A stretch of 64,000 nucleotides of DNA from Cladorrhinum sp. PSN259. Lineage: Eukaryota; Ascomycota; Sordariomycetes; Sordariales; Podosporaceae. The stretch lies in assembly GCA_033725935.1 (NCBI GenBank), contig MU867095.1, positions 124,001 through 188,000 on the forward strand, read 5' to 3'. A model generated the notes under the pieces. It did no database searches. It was not told the DNA's origin and saw nothing but the letters and a program-made list of their open reading frames with translations. A program made the translations under genes and the position numbers. Shown here in pieces: positions 46,013-57,792 of the stretch (its first letter is position 1; each line of letters opens with the position of its first letter).

Positions 46013-47330
46013 CTAATCATGACTCTTAGCACCCAACATACCCTGACTATGCCCGCTCCTCCTCCTCTTACCCCATACCTCCCCAATCCAGTCACTCAGC
46101 CTGTACCCCCAATGCCCAGCCACCAGGGCGCCGCTCAGCATGTTCACTACTTTGATCATAAACACGAAGAAGCTGTCGCGAGACTCGACAATGTTGAGCA
46201 GGATGGGTTCAATATCGTACTTGAAGAAGACGCCAGGGACCATCTGCTCTGTCGTCTCGCCGCTCTGCTCGCTGACTGCGTACTGGTTCGTAAAGATTGT
46301 TCTGGAGCCCATCTGATCCGGGTGACCGACGCTGTAGGTCGTTGGAACGACCGACAAGAAGTACTGGAACTTGTAAAAGGTTGCCGCGGCGGCGTTGACT
46401 GTCTGGTCGAGTGGGTTGACGAGGGAGGGCAGAAAGGGGCCGAAGGAGAGTTCTGAGATTACGTGGGAGAAGTTGAACGCTGTTTCCTCTTTGTCAGTAA
46501 TAAATTCCCGTCGACTCTAGTTTTTCTCTGACAGACTCACAGTTATGATCCAAGTGCTCCCCAAACTCCATATACCCGTGTCCCCTAGCGGTAATATGGA
46601 AGTCTCCCTGCACCTTATTCAACTCCAAGCTGCCGTAAATCCGGCAACTATCCTCCTGCCTGCCCCAGAGCCTGGGAGTTTTCCCCCACCTTGCCTTTTT
46701 TCTTCCCAGCGCGACGATGTCGTGCACGTGTTCCTCGCCGAAACCTTCCTCGTGTGATTCTCCGGCACTCACGTACCCTTCTCCCGTGATAAGTCGTCCG
46801 TGCTCGTCACGTCCTAGCTTATGCACGCCCTTTCCATCAACCCACTGGCCCCAGTTGGTTGGGTCCCTAAACAGAGCCTCAGCAGCGAGGATTCTGTCGC
46901 CCGAGGCGTCTTGTACGTTGATGTGCAAATCTTTGCATTGCATTTTTATGACGATATCGAGGTTGATGTTCATTCCGTGCGAGACGCCCTTCTCGACTGC
47001 GAAGGTGTGTGTTTCTGTGCCGCGCCACCAACGGGATAGTTCGGACCAGAAGAGGATGACGGAGATGAAGATCATTGCTACTGTCCATTTTCCGCCACCT
47101 GCTGTGCGTTCGACGTATTGGGGTTTTGACTTTGCTGGATATCAAGGATGGTTAGAATGCGGGAGAGGTGCAAGAGGAGCGGAGGACATACAGAATGCAT
47201 CGAAAGCGCTGACTATGCTACCCTTTGCGCCGAATGTGTCATCATCTAGGTCGCGGTGGTTGTGGTTGTGGTTATGTTGCTGCTCTGGTGGCGAGCGGAA
47301 GGGGTGTTTTTCGTCGTAGCCGTTCATCAT
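46013..47330 (-). CDS. ERV41: ER-Golgi vesicle protein ERV41 (ERGIC2-like)
   Basis: A COPII vesicle membrane protein that, with Erv46, retrieves ER residents. Exons on the minus strand are 47330-47192, 47134-46541 and 46479-46013, giving 399 aa. The N-terminus has a His/Asn-rich insertion, then VSAFDAFSKSKPQYVERT, typical of the family. A membrane helix (WTVAMIFISVILFWSEL) follows, then a lumenal domain with NINLDIVIKMQCKDLHINV, SCRIYGSLELNKVQGDFHI, FNFSHVISELSFGPFLP and KFQYFLSVVPTTY. A second helix is near the C-terminus (FFVFMIKVVNMLSGALVAG). The CxxC pairs of Erv46 are not seen, which favours Erv41. Two adjacent ATGs open the frame. It is convergent with FluG, 216 nt away. Confidence 0.92.
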
Positions 47331-48414
47331 GATGGCGAGCTGTGGCCGGGACCGCCTCTATGTGGTGGTCACCTTTACAGAAAAGCCTTGGAGTATATAT
47401 CTATGCGGAGACTGCGCGCAAAAAGGCCAATCCGCCCAATGTTTTCTTGTTCCAGTATCGTATTGTTAAGAGATCCGGCCGTTTGTTTTGCGCTCCTGCC
47501 GTTCGACCCTAAACCGTTCGTTCGTCGTTGGTGTCGTTGTCCCCAACCAGCTGCTGCGCAAGCTTCCTCCTGGAACTCCCAGGCCTTGGAGTTGCTTTAA
47601 ATCCTGTTCCACTACTGCATGGATGCAAACCAAGTATTGCCCCTCAAGGTAGCAAAAATAATGCAGGCGAAATGAATTCTCTATCTCTTATTGAGAGAAA
47701 AAGAAAAAAATGACCTCGAGTTCGAAGCCGTCAACTGATGCATCGCCAATCGCCAACTGGGAAATCTTGAGGACAGCTTGACCAAAACAGCCCCAAACCG
47801 TTCCAGCCTTGAGCGACCCGCTGCGCCCGCCGCAGCGCTAGCGGGAATCTCCAAAACCCACCCCCTGTTCAGGAACAGCCTTTGCTGATTGGATGAGCAG
47901 ATCATTGGGTGGGCTTGCTCAGTCGGAAAGTGGGGAGGGTGTCCTGTGTGCATGTGAATTACAGACTTCGCATCCTGGATAGATGGTCTTTAATCGTTAC
48001 AATACATATGCAATATACATGCTTCTACTTATTTGAAATGAAAAGTACTCACTCCTCTCACTGCATACTGTTTTTCTATGCGGCCAAATACGCCGATTCG
48101 AGCAAGAAAAACCTTTAATTTCATGTTCGATCCTACCCGCCACCGAGGCTACCTGCCATCAAGGCCATCCATCTCCAGTCATCGATTGGATAGGCACCTT
48201 CCATTGCCAGAACGAATCGTTCTTACCATGAGTTCAGATCTAGGCCCAGGCATGGACGACTGGCAACCTTGGAAGTTCTCCTTGGTGCCTCCGGCTTTGC
48301 CAGTCTCAAGAACCGTTGCAGATTTCCACCATAGCCAACCATCATCATTTTCAACAGCTTCTGTTTGTTTAGTAATTAACTTCAATACGATCCGCTCACT
48401 GGGCTTCGGTCACA
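47331..48414. other. Divergent region ERV41 / C45-like gene
   Basis: 1.1 kb between divergent starts. It contains a frame at 48078-48467 (plus) that overlaps the start of the next gene in another frame and has no features. No repeats noticed. Confidence 0.45.
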
Positions 48415-50404
48415 ATGGAACACGAAGAAGCATGGTTCCTGTCCGACTACCTGATCGAGAACCCTGACTTTCCAGGTCTAGTCCTCACTGGCAACGCACA
48501 TGACAGAGGATATCAACATGGGAAGCGTTTCAAGGAAGAGATCGCACGGAGCATCGAATATCACTTCAATTACGGCGGTATCACATATCCAAAAGAGTCC
48601 TGGTAACAACGTTCCATCCCTTCTGTGCTCTCCGATTTGATTACTGAATAGGGGCATCAGGAAAAAGAAGGCTAGAAAGGTCGTTAAGCACGTTTTCATT
48701 CCCACTATCAAGAAGCATCTGCCGAGATGCTTTGAGGAGCTAGAGGGAATTTCAGAGGGCTCCGGACAATCCATCAAGCAGATCGTCATGCTGAACGCAC
48801 GGCAAGATCTGGCTGCTATGCGGTTTGATTTTGATGGACCCGAGCTGGACAAGACAACTGGTACCTCATTTTACGCAGACTCAAGCCTCAGCGGCTACTT
48901 TCGAGGCGCAGGCATTCGGCATCCGATCGCGGTGCATTCATGGAATAGGCCGAGCCCGGCCTATCACAAAACGCCAGTGATTTATTTCGAGGTGCAATCC
49001 AAGGAAAAAGACCCCTCGCATAATCGTGCGTCCCAGTTCATCGTTACCGAGCCTAGAGTCCTCATGGTGAACGGCATCAATGCAAGTGGTCTTTGCATCA
49101 CGAGCAACGCCATGTTCTCCTCACGGGATTTCAAACCTGACGGGGTGGAGCTGTTCGAGGCGAGACAGGCGACGGATATCAAGGTGCATGGAGCGTGGGA
49201 GCTTCATTTACCCCTAACATGCATCCAATGGGCCATGATGCAGGAAGATTCGGCATCCATGGCGCAAATGAGACTGTTGCAGTATGACGCATTTGCCGCA
49301 AGGCATTTTCTCTTGTCCGAGATGGATCCCTCCACCGAAAGGGGTTATTCGATATCCGTGGAGAGAGCCACTAACTCTGTTGTTGACAAGATTATTGAGC
49401 CGAACGGGATTTTTCTTCATGGTAACAAATTCGAAGCATGGAAACAGTGTAAGGAAAAGCGCAACGAGACGCACGACGTCCAGCGGCGCTTTGAGAAGTG
49501 GAAGAAAGGCCTGGATTACCCCGTCGATGACAATGGTGCACGCGTCCGACGGCTCCGAGGCATGTTCCGAAATAGCTTCCTCAGCTGGGCCTACATCCAG
49601 GCATTGTTCATGGACCATGACGAATCAGTCCACCCCATGTGTCGCCACGCAAAGGTGGTGGATGGTGCATCAGAGGACACTGCGAATGCATCCGATGTGG
49701 TCATGGCCGATGTAGCAACAAAGCTGGTAAATCAGGACAAACAGCCCCTCTACACGAGAGATGAGATCCTCGATAGTGCTCACACCGCGTCGCTTGTCAT
49801 ATACCACTTGAAAAACCAAGAGATTGCTTTATCAACGAGTGGACCCCCCTGCAAGGCCAAGTGGGTGAAGTTCAAAATTAAGCGCAACCTGGATTACGAC
49901 CCAAAACTGAGGAAGGACACGGATGGTGACTCTTCTCAAGGGAATAGCGATAGTTCGAGCCTTTCGGGCCTTTTTGATGAAGACTATGATAAAGACTACG
50001 ATAAAGACTACGATAAAGACTACGATAAAGACTACGATGAAGACTACGATGAAGAGGCTGATGCAGAGGCCGATGCAGAGGCCGATGAAGACTACGATGA
50101 AGAGGCCGTGGGGGAGGACGTGGACGATTTAGATATAGATGATGATCCCAGATACAAGGCAATCCCCCAGGAAGAACGGGATGAACAGGTAGACAGAAAA
50201 CAGGACATACTTGAACGGGGGAGACTGATGGCAAGGCAATGGACTAACTACGAGGCCGCTACAATGGAAATAAAGAGACTAAAGCTAAGGGAAGAGGAAG
50301 AGGCAAAGAGAGGGGTAAAGAGGTTAGCTGATAATCTAAATGCCGGATTAGATGAAGAGGAAGCGACGGAACTAGCATTGAAGAATAGTCTGGAGGAATC
50401 ATAG
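48415..50404 (+). CDS. Peptidase C45/penicillin acyltransferase-like protein lacking the catalytic Cys, with acidic repeat and UIM-like tail
   Basis: Two exons, 48415-48602 and 48652-50404, give 646 aa. Residues about 20-400 follow the C45 (acyl-CoA:6-aminopenicillanic acid acyltransferase) layout: TGNAHDRGYQHGKRFKEEI, FEELEGISEGSG with IVMLNARQDLA, and VNGINASGLCITSNAMF. In active members the new N-terminal nucleophile sits in a GCT(S/T) motif shortly after the NxR(x)E/D segment. Here the matching site (131-136) reads TTGTSF, with Gly133 where Cys is expected. Residues about 505-547 are an Asp-Tyr-Asp-Lys repeat turning into Asp/Glu/Ala repeats. The last 17 residues (DEEEATELALKNSLEES) fit a ubiquitin-interacting motif. 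Probably a pseudoenzyme or scaffold; this is inference. Confidence 0.8.
49978..50104 (+). repeat. 12-bp coding repeat (Asp-Tyr-Asp-Lys/Glu)
   Basis: Tandem GAYTAYGATAAA-type units inside the preceding gene, four Lys forms followed by Glu forms. They then change to GATGCAGAGGC-type units encoding Ala-Glu-Ala-Asp. All stay in frame. Confidence 0.9.
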
Positions 50405-53345
50405 AGATTCGGGACATAGCGAAAGGGGGAGATAGGGGAGCAATAAAAGATATCAGCGTGTTTTTTTTAAAAGGGGGTTGCTCACTGAGGATCACAATAA
50501 GGGAAGTTACTTGGTAGCGTAGATGATAAATAAGTATTGCCTGCTGAAGAGATTTTACTGTGCTTTTTATTTGCTTCTTTTTTTCTTGTTGGTGTGGTTT
50601 GGTATATAAGTTGATGCATTTCTCGAAGATAAAAATTAGGTGGATAGATCAGGATCGTTTTGTTCTTTTGCTGGCTAAAGGAACTAAGTAGAAACGAAAG
50701 TATGATGAAAAGACAGGGAGGGTAGTAAAACGAGGGGACAGAAATGTATATTGAGACGTGAAAGAAGGGGATGGTAATGAACCTCGATAGCTAGGAGCGA
50801 GAGATGTAGAAAAAAGGGACAAGGGGTGTAACTAGATGAAAGGTAAGAGTTTGTAGATATGTACATGCATTTCGCCAAGTGGATAAGCATACTAAGAAGT
50901 AAGATTATCTACCCTTTTTTTCCCTCTTTTTTTTCTTCTTCTTCATCTTCAGTTCCGTTTGGTGGATTAGAACGTAAAACTGATCAACGGAAACCTCGGG
51001 CAAACATTTATGTAGTGTACAAGTACAAGGGGATGGCAGTTCTACAGATGTGCTAAAGAGAGCAAGGATGTGGTCAAAAAGACCAACGGGTTTTGATGGA
51101 CGTACGGAACAGACAGACATGTGATTGTCATATGATCTCAACGTGCTTAAGGCTCCCTAAGTCCGTGCACATCTCTGCGGTATTCTCAAACGTGCCTAAG
51201 GTCCCTTAAGTCCGTATAGTTTTGCTTATTTTCCAGCTGCTTTTAAAGGAACATTAAGTCCGTCCGTACATCTCGGCTTTTTCGCGACGTGCTTTTAAGG
51301 TTGCTTAAGTCCGTATATCTCTGCGGAACCGTAGATAACGTTGGTTAATCGGGCTTTCGCAGCCCGACGATTCTTCCCACCTCTGTCAAATGGAGGAATC
51401 CAAGGAACAATCAATCAAGAATATGAGTCAGCCCCCAGCTTTGGCTATCCCCGCCCACACACACCAGAGTGGGTAATCAGGAACCAAGTGAATGCTTGTT
51501 TGATAGAACCCCTCCTTTACCATGGCCAAATGCCGAGTCGATGATGCATCAAACTGGTGGGCACAAGAAAGGCAAGCATGTGTGGCACTCACTATGCGGA
51601 TGTATTGCGTAAAGATACTAGCTTTTACCGAGGAATTCTACCTGCGTTGACTCTTTCATTAAACCAGTCTGTCACAGCTGCCAGACGGAAAGACGGGTCA
51701 AAACGGAGCACTGAGACACACTTGGGATGGTTTCGAACAACGGTGATCCCTTTTTTGAAGGAGACTTCGGGAATCGGGGTACCTGAAATACGTGCACTCC
51801 TCTAGGTTTCGGGTATCTTTGAGCTCGTTTGAGCCTCGGAAACTTCGGGCATTGCCACAACAAGCAGTGCTGAACAGCTTCCCCGAAAACGTTCCCCTTG
51901 GCATCGCAACTTTGTCGGGAATCTCGCGGGGAAAGCCAACCAGACGATTGCCGATATTTTTCTGATCTGATACGTGCCTGAGTATAAGAGGGGGAGAGGA
52001 GCCCGTTTCTCTGTGAGAGATCGCCAGAAAAATAAAATGAGGGGCACGAGGCATGAGCAGGTTTCGTGGTTGCAACTTGCCAGCAAGGAACACCTCTGCT
52101 TTCTCCAGACTTTTGGTCTCCTCTCACACTTCTCCGGACCTTTACTCCAGACCAAGGACCCCTCTTCTCCAGAAAAAGAGGGAGGGTTGTGGAGATGTTG
52201 CGGAGTAATCGAATGACACCAACTCGCTCATGTGATGTGCAGAGTTTCAAAACAGAACAACCATCAGAGGCAGGAGAGGAGAAGAAGCTGAAAGCCTCCG
52301 GACAGTGCATGATTGACAGATACTGTGTCCTCCAAGACAACAGAGGACCGGAATCGGCAGACGGAATCTTCCAAATTAAACCAATCCCGACGCCTTCTTC
52401 TTCCTCGTTTTGTTGACATTGACGCGCTAAACCTGAAGAGGCCAAGGTCGGTGGCTGGCCCAGCCTTCTGCAAGCTTCTTTACATAGTAAAGTTGACCGC
52501 CAGTGACCGCCTCCATGCAGGCGGGACTGTCGTTTGCTGGCCCAAGCTCCCTTCTTCTCAACAAAAAAGTGGGCATTCAATTGACCGCCCGGGAATAGAC
52601 AGGGGCTCACAGGGGGTAATGCCTGTCAATTCGTGGTCCGTTGGGAACTGGGTTGAAGATTTGACGAGATGATTCACTTTGGAAAATTCTTGGGGGACCA
52701 GCGTTGATCGAGATCAGAGAGATCAGAAAGATCAGAGTGTCTAGCGATAGCGTCGACGGCCGACACATGCATGGACTCGTAGCAGCGCCAAAGCCGTCAA
52801 GCATCAAACCGGGAACTGCCGACTTACCACTGCATTATCTTTAAGCAGCAAAAACGGTAAAGTACAAACCTTCTGGCTGCCCGGTACCTGTAGTGTACGG
52901 TGACTCCAAATTAGGATGGCCCACACACCCACCACCGGGGGTGCGTTGCCCATGTTTGCCGGGACTTGCTTGGTCGGGCCAGCCATGGTGGGTGGTGCTG
53001 CTCCTAGTAGGAATGGGGAGAGGTTCCACGTCTTGCATCTCGTTGCGTCTTGCGTCTTGCGTCTTGGGGGAGGTCCGGGGACCCGAGCTCTCGACTTATA
53101 CCCGTCCTGCCTCCCTTTCTTCCTCGAGCTTCTCTTTTTTCCGTTAACTCCATCCATCGTCCATTGTCTTTTTGTGTGTCTTGTTTGCTGCGGTGTTGCA
53201 TTTGCAGTCTTTTACAAAGCCATCATCCGCCCATCCATTCATCCCATCATTTGTCTTCGAAGTCAGTCCGCATTTAGCATCCCATTTACACCACTTATAA
53301 ACACACCAACAAACTACATACCACCACCACAACAGCCTACCCAAA
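50405..53345. other. 2.9 kb spacer with tandem repeat and a long unexplained open frame
   Basis: The longest gene-poor stretch. 50405-51140 is AT-rich UTR-like sequence. 51141-51330 holds a roughly 48-bp tandem repeat. 51672-52610 is open on the minus strand for 312 codons but with no ATG near its start and no domain. The last 500 bases, C/T-rich, are the likely promoter of the gene at 53346. Confidence 0.55.
51141..51330 (+). repeat. Four diverged tandem copies of a 44-50 bp unit
   Basis: Units start at 51141, 51190, 51237 and 51287. Each has ACGTGCTTAAGG-like sequence, then TTAAGTCCGT, then CATCTCTGCGG-like sequence. Unit lengths differ by a few bases and sequence has drifted. The repeat is non-coding. 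Confidence 0.8.
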
Positions 53346-54078
53346 ATGTCGACGAGATTGGCCACCCCCGTTGCCAAATTCACCCGCTCTATCAGCACCT
53401 CCGCTTCCGTCTCTGCACCAAGTCACCTCCTCTTCAATGGCTCAAAAGCTGCCGCCGCAAGGAGTAACCGCCAAACCGTCAAGGTAGAGTCAGAGGAGTC
53501 AACTTCTGAGGTATGCATCTCCTTACCATTCTATAATCTCCCCCCTCTGTGCTCTAGACTAACAGTTGTACCTTCAGTACTCAACCTTCGCCTCATCGGC
53601 ACCAAACCGCCCAATCCTCCCCTCATCCAACCAGCCACAATTCTCGTTCCGGCTCATGCAGACATTCCACCACTCCGCACCCCGCACTCGTCCCGCCTTT
53701 CAGCAAACGGTCGACCACCTCGTCCTCCCATCCTTTGCTGCATCAGAGTCAAGTGCCAACTCGGACTACATCCGCGTTCCTCTCCTGCCAGACACTTCAT
53801 TCCCATCAATTTCGGTCCTCCAAGCTGAAGCACCGGATGCGCCCCTTCCCAGAGCCGAGATTCTCGTCGTTGCCGCGAACCCAGAGCAGGTTCTCCCATC
53901 TGCGTTGACCGAGGTTGAAGGTATGGGAATTGACGGCATCGAGTTGAAGTTTATGCACCAGTCTCAAGCTCCCAAGGAGGAGAGCTGGGAGGTGTCTGGC
54001 GGCATGATTAGGGATCTGTGGAGGGGTCTGGTGGAGGACGTCATGGGTCCTGAGAGTAGTAAGAAGCCGGCTCTCTAA
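53346..54078 (+). CDS. Unknown protein, probably mitochondrial (221 aa)
   Basis: Not recognised by function. Exons 53346-53510 and 53578-54078 join in phase 0. The N-terminus (MSTRLATPVAKFTRSISTS, then a Ser/Ala/Arg/Asn-rich region) and a second FRLMQTFHHSAPRTRP block near residue 80 look like mitochondrial targeting sequence. The conserved-looking part is the C-terminal half: DYIRVPLLPDTSFPSISVLQ, EAPDAPLPRAEILVVAANPE and GMIRDLWRGLVEDVMG. No membrane helix or catalytic motif is seen. The start lies in CAAAATGTC, a good fungal context. The intron has GTATGC and CTTCAG borders. A role in mitochondria is inferred from the N-terminus only. Confidence 0.72.
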
Positions 54079-54743
54079 CATTTTTTTCAGCTATTCTATG
54101 CTCGGTTCAACTGCTGAGAGGGAGTGGAAAATTAAAATGGTGGCTTGATTAGGAGGAAGGTGGGGGGTTGTCATTTTTTGGAAAGCGCTTTTCTTTCTTT
54201 TGTTTTCTTTGCCAAGGAAGGCTTGCTGCTGCTTTGATGCTGCGTATGGATTTACGACAGTTTTTTATTGCTGGCTCTTTTTTTTTTTTGCATATGGCCC
54301 CTTTTTTATATATAGTAGTACGACTGTAATGACTTGACATTTTGTTTTTTTTCTCTGTCTTGGTCGATATATGTTTTGATCATCAAACAATTTTCAAATT
54401 TGAACTTGGTTTCACATTCTGACTTCTTTTTCTTTTTCTTTCCTTCTTTGCTTCTCGAGTTTACCAAGTATATTCGGGTTTTATTTGACTTAATCAAACG
54501 AGGTTCCCGAAACTCGGGACTGAACTGTAAACATCTTGCCTTTTTCGAACGGTTACATCTTCAACCTTGTATAAGCTAACTTTTTTTCTTCCTACACGAT
54601 TTAATTGACTTCAATTCCCTACCTACGTACCTACCTACCATCTCTGCATAACCACCTGCTTGGCATAATCTCAATTCCATCACAATCGCCTCTTCTGTAT
54701 ATGCTTTTTTGGTTATAATGATGTTCTCTTGACTCTCCTCACC

Positions 54744-54769
54744 TTTTTTTTTTTTTTTTTTTTTTTTTT
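54744..54769 (+). repeat. Run of 26 T
   Basis: Uninterrupted T homopolymer in non-coding DNA, after CTCACC and before CGTCAAGG. Confidence 0.9.
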
Positions 54770-55223
54770 CGTCAAGGGATTCTGGAGCTGACGCCAATCT
54801 GCACTATTGTTCCCAAACCCGGTAAAGCTTAATCATTAGACTAGACGCGTCTCCCTCCCATGGAAGGAAAACTTGGCGTCAGCCAACTCCGTCCGGGACT
54901 CCGGGCCCGTCGCCGCCGCCGCCTACTTCAGACTTCATATCAGAACTTCACATCATTAAAATTTATAGCAAAACCCCTATTTCCACACCATGAACTTGGA
55001 AGCATTTGTAGCTTTTGACGACTTGAATCGGAAGAAAAGGGGGAAAACAGGGGGGAAATGGGTTTCTCAATTGTCTTTCTGCTCTGTCTGTTGTTTGTTT
55101 AACTACCTAAAATAACTACGAGCGAACGGGCAACGCTTACTTCTCACCGTCTGACGCTGCACGCAAGGCTATGGCCCGTAGTGTAAATAAATCCTTTTAA
55201 AAGGAGTGATTGGTGTCATTCAC

Positions 55224-55304
55224 TCTCTTCCTCTCTTCCTCTCTTCCTCTCTTCCTCTCTTCCTCTCTTCCTCTCACTCTTTCTCTCCCTCTCACTCTTT
55301 CTCT
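55224..55304 (+). repeat. CT-rich minisatellite
   Basis: About six copies of the 8-mer CTCTTCCT, followed by two copies of a 16-bp CTCACTCTTTCTCTCC unit. It lies some 190 nt beyond the stop codon of the minus-strand RAE1 gene, on the 3' side. Confidence 0.9.
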
Positions 55305-55490
55305 CCCCTCACCTTCATATTCATTCCTCGATACCTCATCTTCGTTCCCCTACATCGCTCCACCTTAAATATTACAGCAAAAAAAGGATTTTTTAGTTAT
55401 GACCAACCTACCATTAAAAACAAACTCCCCAAACTCCCATCATTGACCTGTGCTTCTTTCACCCTCATCTCATTTGTCACATTAACCCCT

Positions 55491-56689
55491 TTACCTCTTC
55501 TTGACGCTGGGACGAGGCTTGCACTCCTCCGGCTGCACGGGATGAAGCATGACCTTGTTGGGATAAGTGCTCGTGTTGCCCTGATAACCCTTGGACCAAT
55601 CGTAGCTGATAGCATACGCAAAGATGGAACCAGACTTATTGAACGTCGATGCCGTGATGCTGCCTCCTACGTTGGGGTATCCCTTAAGTCTGTGCTTGGC
55701 GTCCTTGTCCCAGAAGTGGAACGTTCCGTCGCTACCGGCTGTGCTGAAGGTGCCGTGCACTGGGTGGAAAGAGATGTCGTTGACCGAGTAGACGTTGGTG
55801 ACGCTGCCTTGGGGCTGGTCTCGGTGGCACTTGAATGAGAAGTTCAAACTAGGAAAAATGAAGTCAGCCAGCGTGTCCGAAGTCGGGAAATGAAGAATAT
55901 CTCACCTTGCGTCCTTATCCTCCACATACTGGATGGCGCAACGTCCCTCAATACTACCAATCGCAAAACCATTTGCATCGGTAAAGCAGCTGACCACTCG
56001 CGTCTGCCATTTGAGAGGACTCTGGATCGTTTTGTAGAACTTTGTGGGGTCGTTAAGGTTGACAATGTTGATGTACCTGTCGGCTGTACCAATCACCAAG
56101 AGCTGGTTTCGTACATCCATGGTGTAGACTCTCTCCTGGCACGCCAAGGTTCCGGCTGGGTTTGGCGTGCGGAAATCCCAATACTTGACTGTCTTGTCCC
56201 AGGAACCGGTAACGGCCATTGGCGTGCCGTTGGCCTCGAAGTAGCGGACGCTGCGGACTGGCTGGTCGTGAGCTGCGATCTGAACCGCCTGGCCGGTGTT
56301 CAGATCCAAAACCTTGGCAGTCTTGTCGGCGCCGCCAAAGAGAACTTTCGAGCCATCCTGCGCCCGAAGACAAAAGTCAGCACCGAATCTCCACCGAAAT
56401 GACCTCACGTCGGGAATGCGCAACGCACCTTGAAGAAATCGCACGACAGAATGGGGCCCTCGCTTTCTACTGCCACCTTTCCTTGACCTTGTCCAGTGTT
56501 TAGAATCTCGTAGACGCGGATCTTCTTGTCCCAGCTTGCGACCGCCAGAAAATCCTTCTGGTCGGCCTGATTGGGGTTGAAGGCAATATCAGAGATGCTG
56601 TCCTCCGGTCCTTGTTGAAGCTCGACATCACCCTTCAGATCGCCCAGCGTGTTCGTCCCGGTCGCTGCCGTTTGGAATAGGCCAGCCAT
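55491..56689 (-). CDS. RAE1: mRNA export WD-repeat protein RAE1/GLE2
   Basis: A seven-bladed WD40 nucleoporin-associated factor for poly(A) RNA export that binds the GLEBS motif of Nup98-type nucleoporins. Exons on the minus strand are 56689-56429, 56357-55906 and 55848-55491, giving 356 aa. Blades are visible as SISDIAFNP with LAVASWDKKIRVYEI, PILSCDFFKDGSKVLFGGADKT, PVRSVRYFE with GSWDKTVKYWDFR, RVYTMDVRNQLLVIGTADR, GFAIGSIEGRCAIQYVED, the KCHRD region before VNDISFHP, and GTFHFWDKDAKHRLK. The C-terminal GSIFAYAISYDWSKGY is highly typical of Rae1. The protein ends PRPSVKKR. Exon joins keep frame (phases 0 and 2). Confidence 0.95.
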
Positions 56690-57792
56690 TTTGACGGTGG
56701 CTACCTGTTACGAACGCCTCGTTTGTTGATTATTTCTCTGTCTCTCAATGCGCAATCTGCTGAATTGGTTTGTTTTGTGGGAAGTTATAAAGCTGTTTAG
56801 CGACCTGTTGCGAAGGCTTATAGAGCAGCTGAAGAGTATTGATGGCACCGGTTGATAGTGGTCACCAAGTGCTTGCCGTTGGGGGAGAAAGTGACAAAGC
56901 TTCCAATGGCGCGCGCGTGTGAAGGTTGCGCATGGACCATGTTCCCCAGGCGAGGCGCTAAGCTCACCCCTGCCGTTTGACGGGAACTAATAGCCAAGCA
57001 TTGGTTTTCTGTGTTCCACTCTCTCAGAAAAGTCAAGTCTTTATAAACTCAAGATTCGCATCTTCTCTAATTATCCACTTTTTTTTCCCCTTTCAATCAT
57101 GTCTGACAAATCGCGTTCGAAGCTCACAAAGGAAAGAAGTATATTTATTTTCTTCTTTCATCAAATACTCAGTAGACACACGCCGCCCTAGAAGCGCTGT
57201 GGCTGATCTCGGCACCTGAGAGTTTTCGTCACAATATCACAGAAATACGCTTCCCCGTTCTTTCCAAAAACGGAGTCACTCGACGGGGGGCTTATTCTCG
57301 GTGCGAGAAGGGCCTTCAGTCCTGGTTGCATTTTGCTTCTGCTGCCTGTCTCGTTGGAGACCCATCCCTTGTCCACATGGCTGGGTTGGCTTGCTGGTAA
57401 CTTTGGCATTCTGGGGGATGATCTTCTTGCCTTCGGCAAAGAATAGTTTATATGATGATGAACCTTTATAGAGTCAAGCTCTGAGGGTACTCGTAATTAC
57501 GAGCCTATTGATGACTCAAAAATGCCTTTTGGTATCTGATTGACTATAATTATATTTTTTTCAGTTGACTCTGGGGCTTGTCTCTTGAACAATAGAAGAA
57601 GAAGATGAGAACGAAATCTATTATATGTGGTATTCATGTCTTCTGCTCTGAGGAGTATCATTTTTGCATCTAATCATAACTAGGCCTGTTGAAGCCCACA
57701 CTTGTTATTTTAACCCCTTCCAATGTTTAATCCAATTCCGTTCCATGGTTGAAGTTGTGGGAATTAACAGAAGCCAACAGTGAACTCATTGT
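56690..57792. other. Intergenic region upstream of RAE1
   Basis: 1.1 kb between two minus-strand genes, containing the RAE1 promoter and the ECT1 3' UTR. A 72-codon minus-strand frame (56818-57036) ends with a WD40-like string and is discussed as a finding. 57440-57790 is AT-rich with nothing visible. Confidence 0.45.

Larger units (their letters stand above)
54079..55490. other. Convergent 3' spacer with homopolymer and CT tracts
   Basis: 1.4 kb between two gene ends. It holds T runs near 54280, a 26-T run (54744-54769), an ACCTACCTACC microsatellite near 54620-54641 and a CT minisatellite (55224-55304). No credible frame. Confidence 0.55.

Noticed and set aside
39702..47330. GH76 mannosidase, FluG and ERV41 as a secondary-metabolite or cell-surface cluster
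   Set aside because: No synthase, P450, transporter or pathway regulator nearby; all are widespread single housekeeping or developmental genes.
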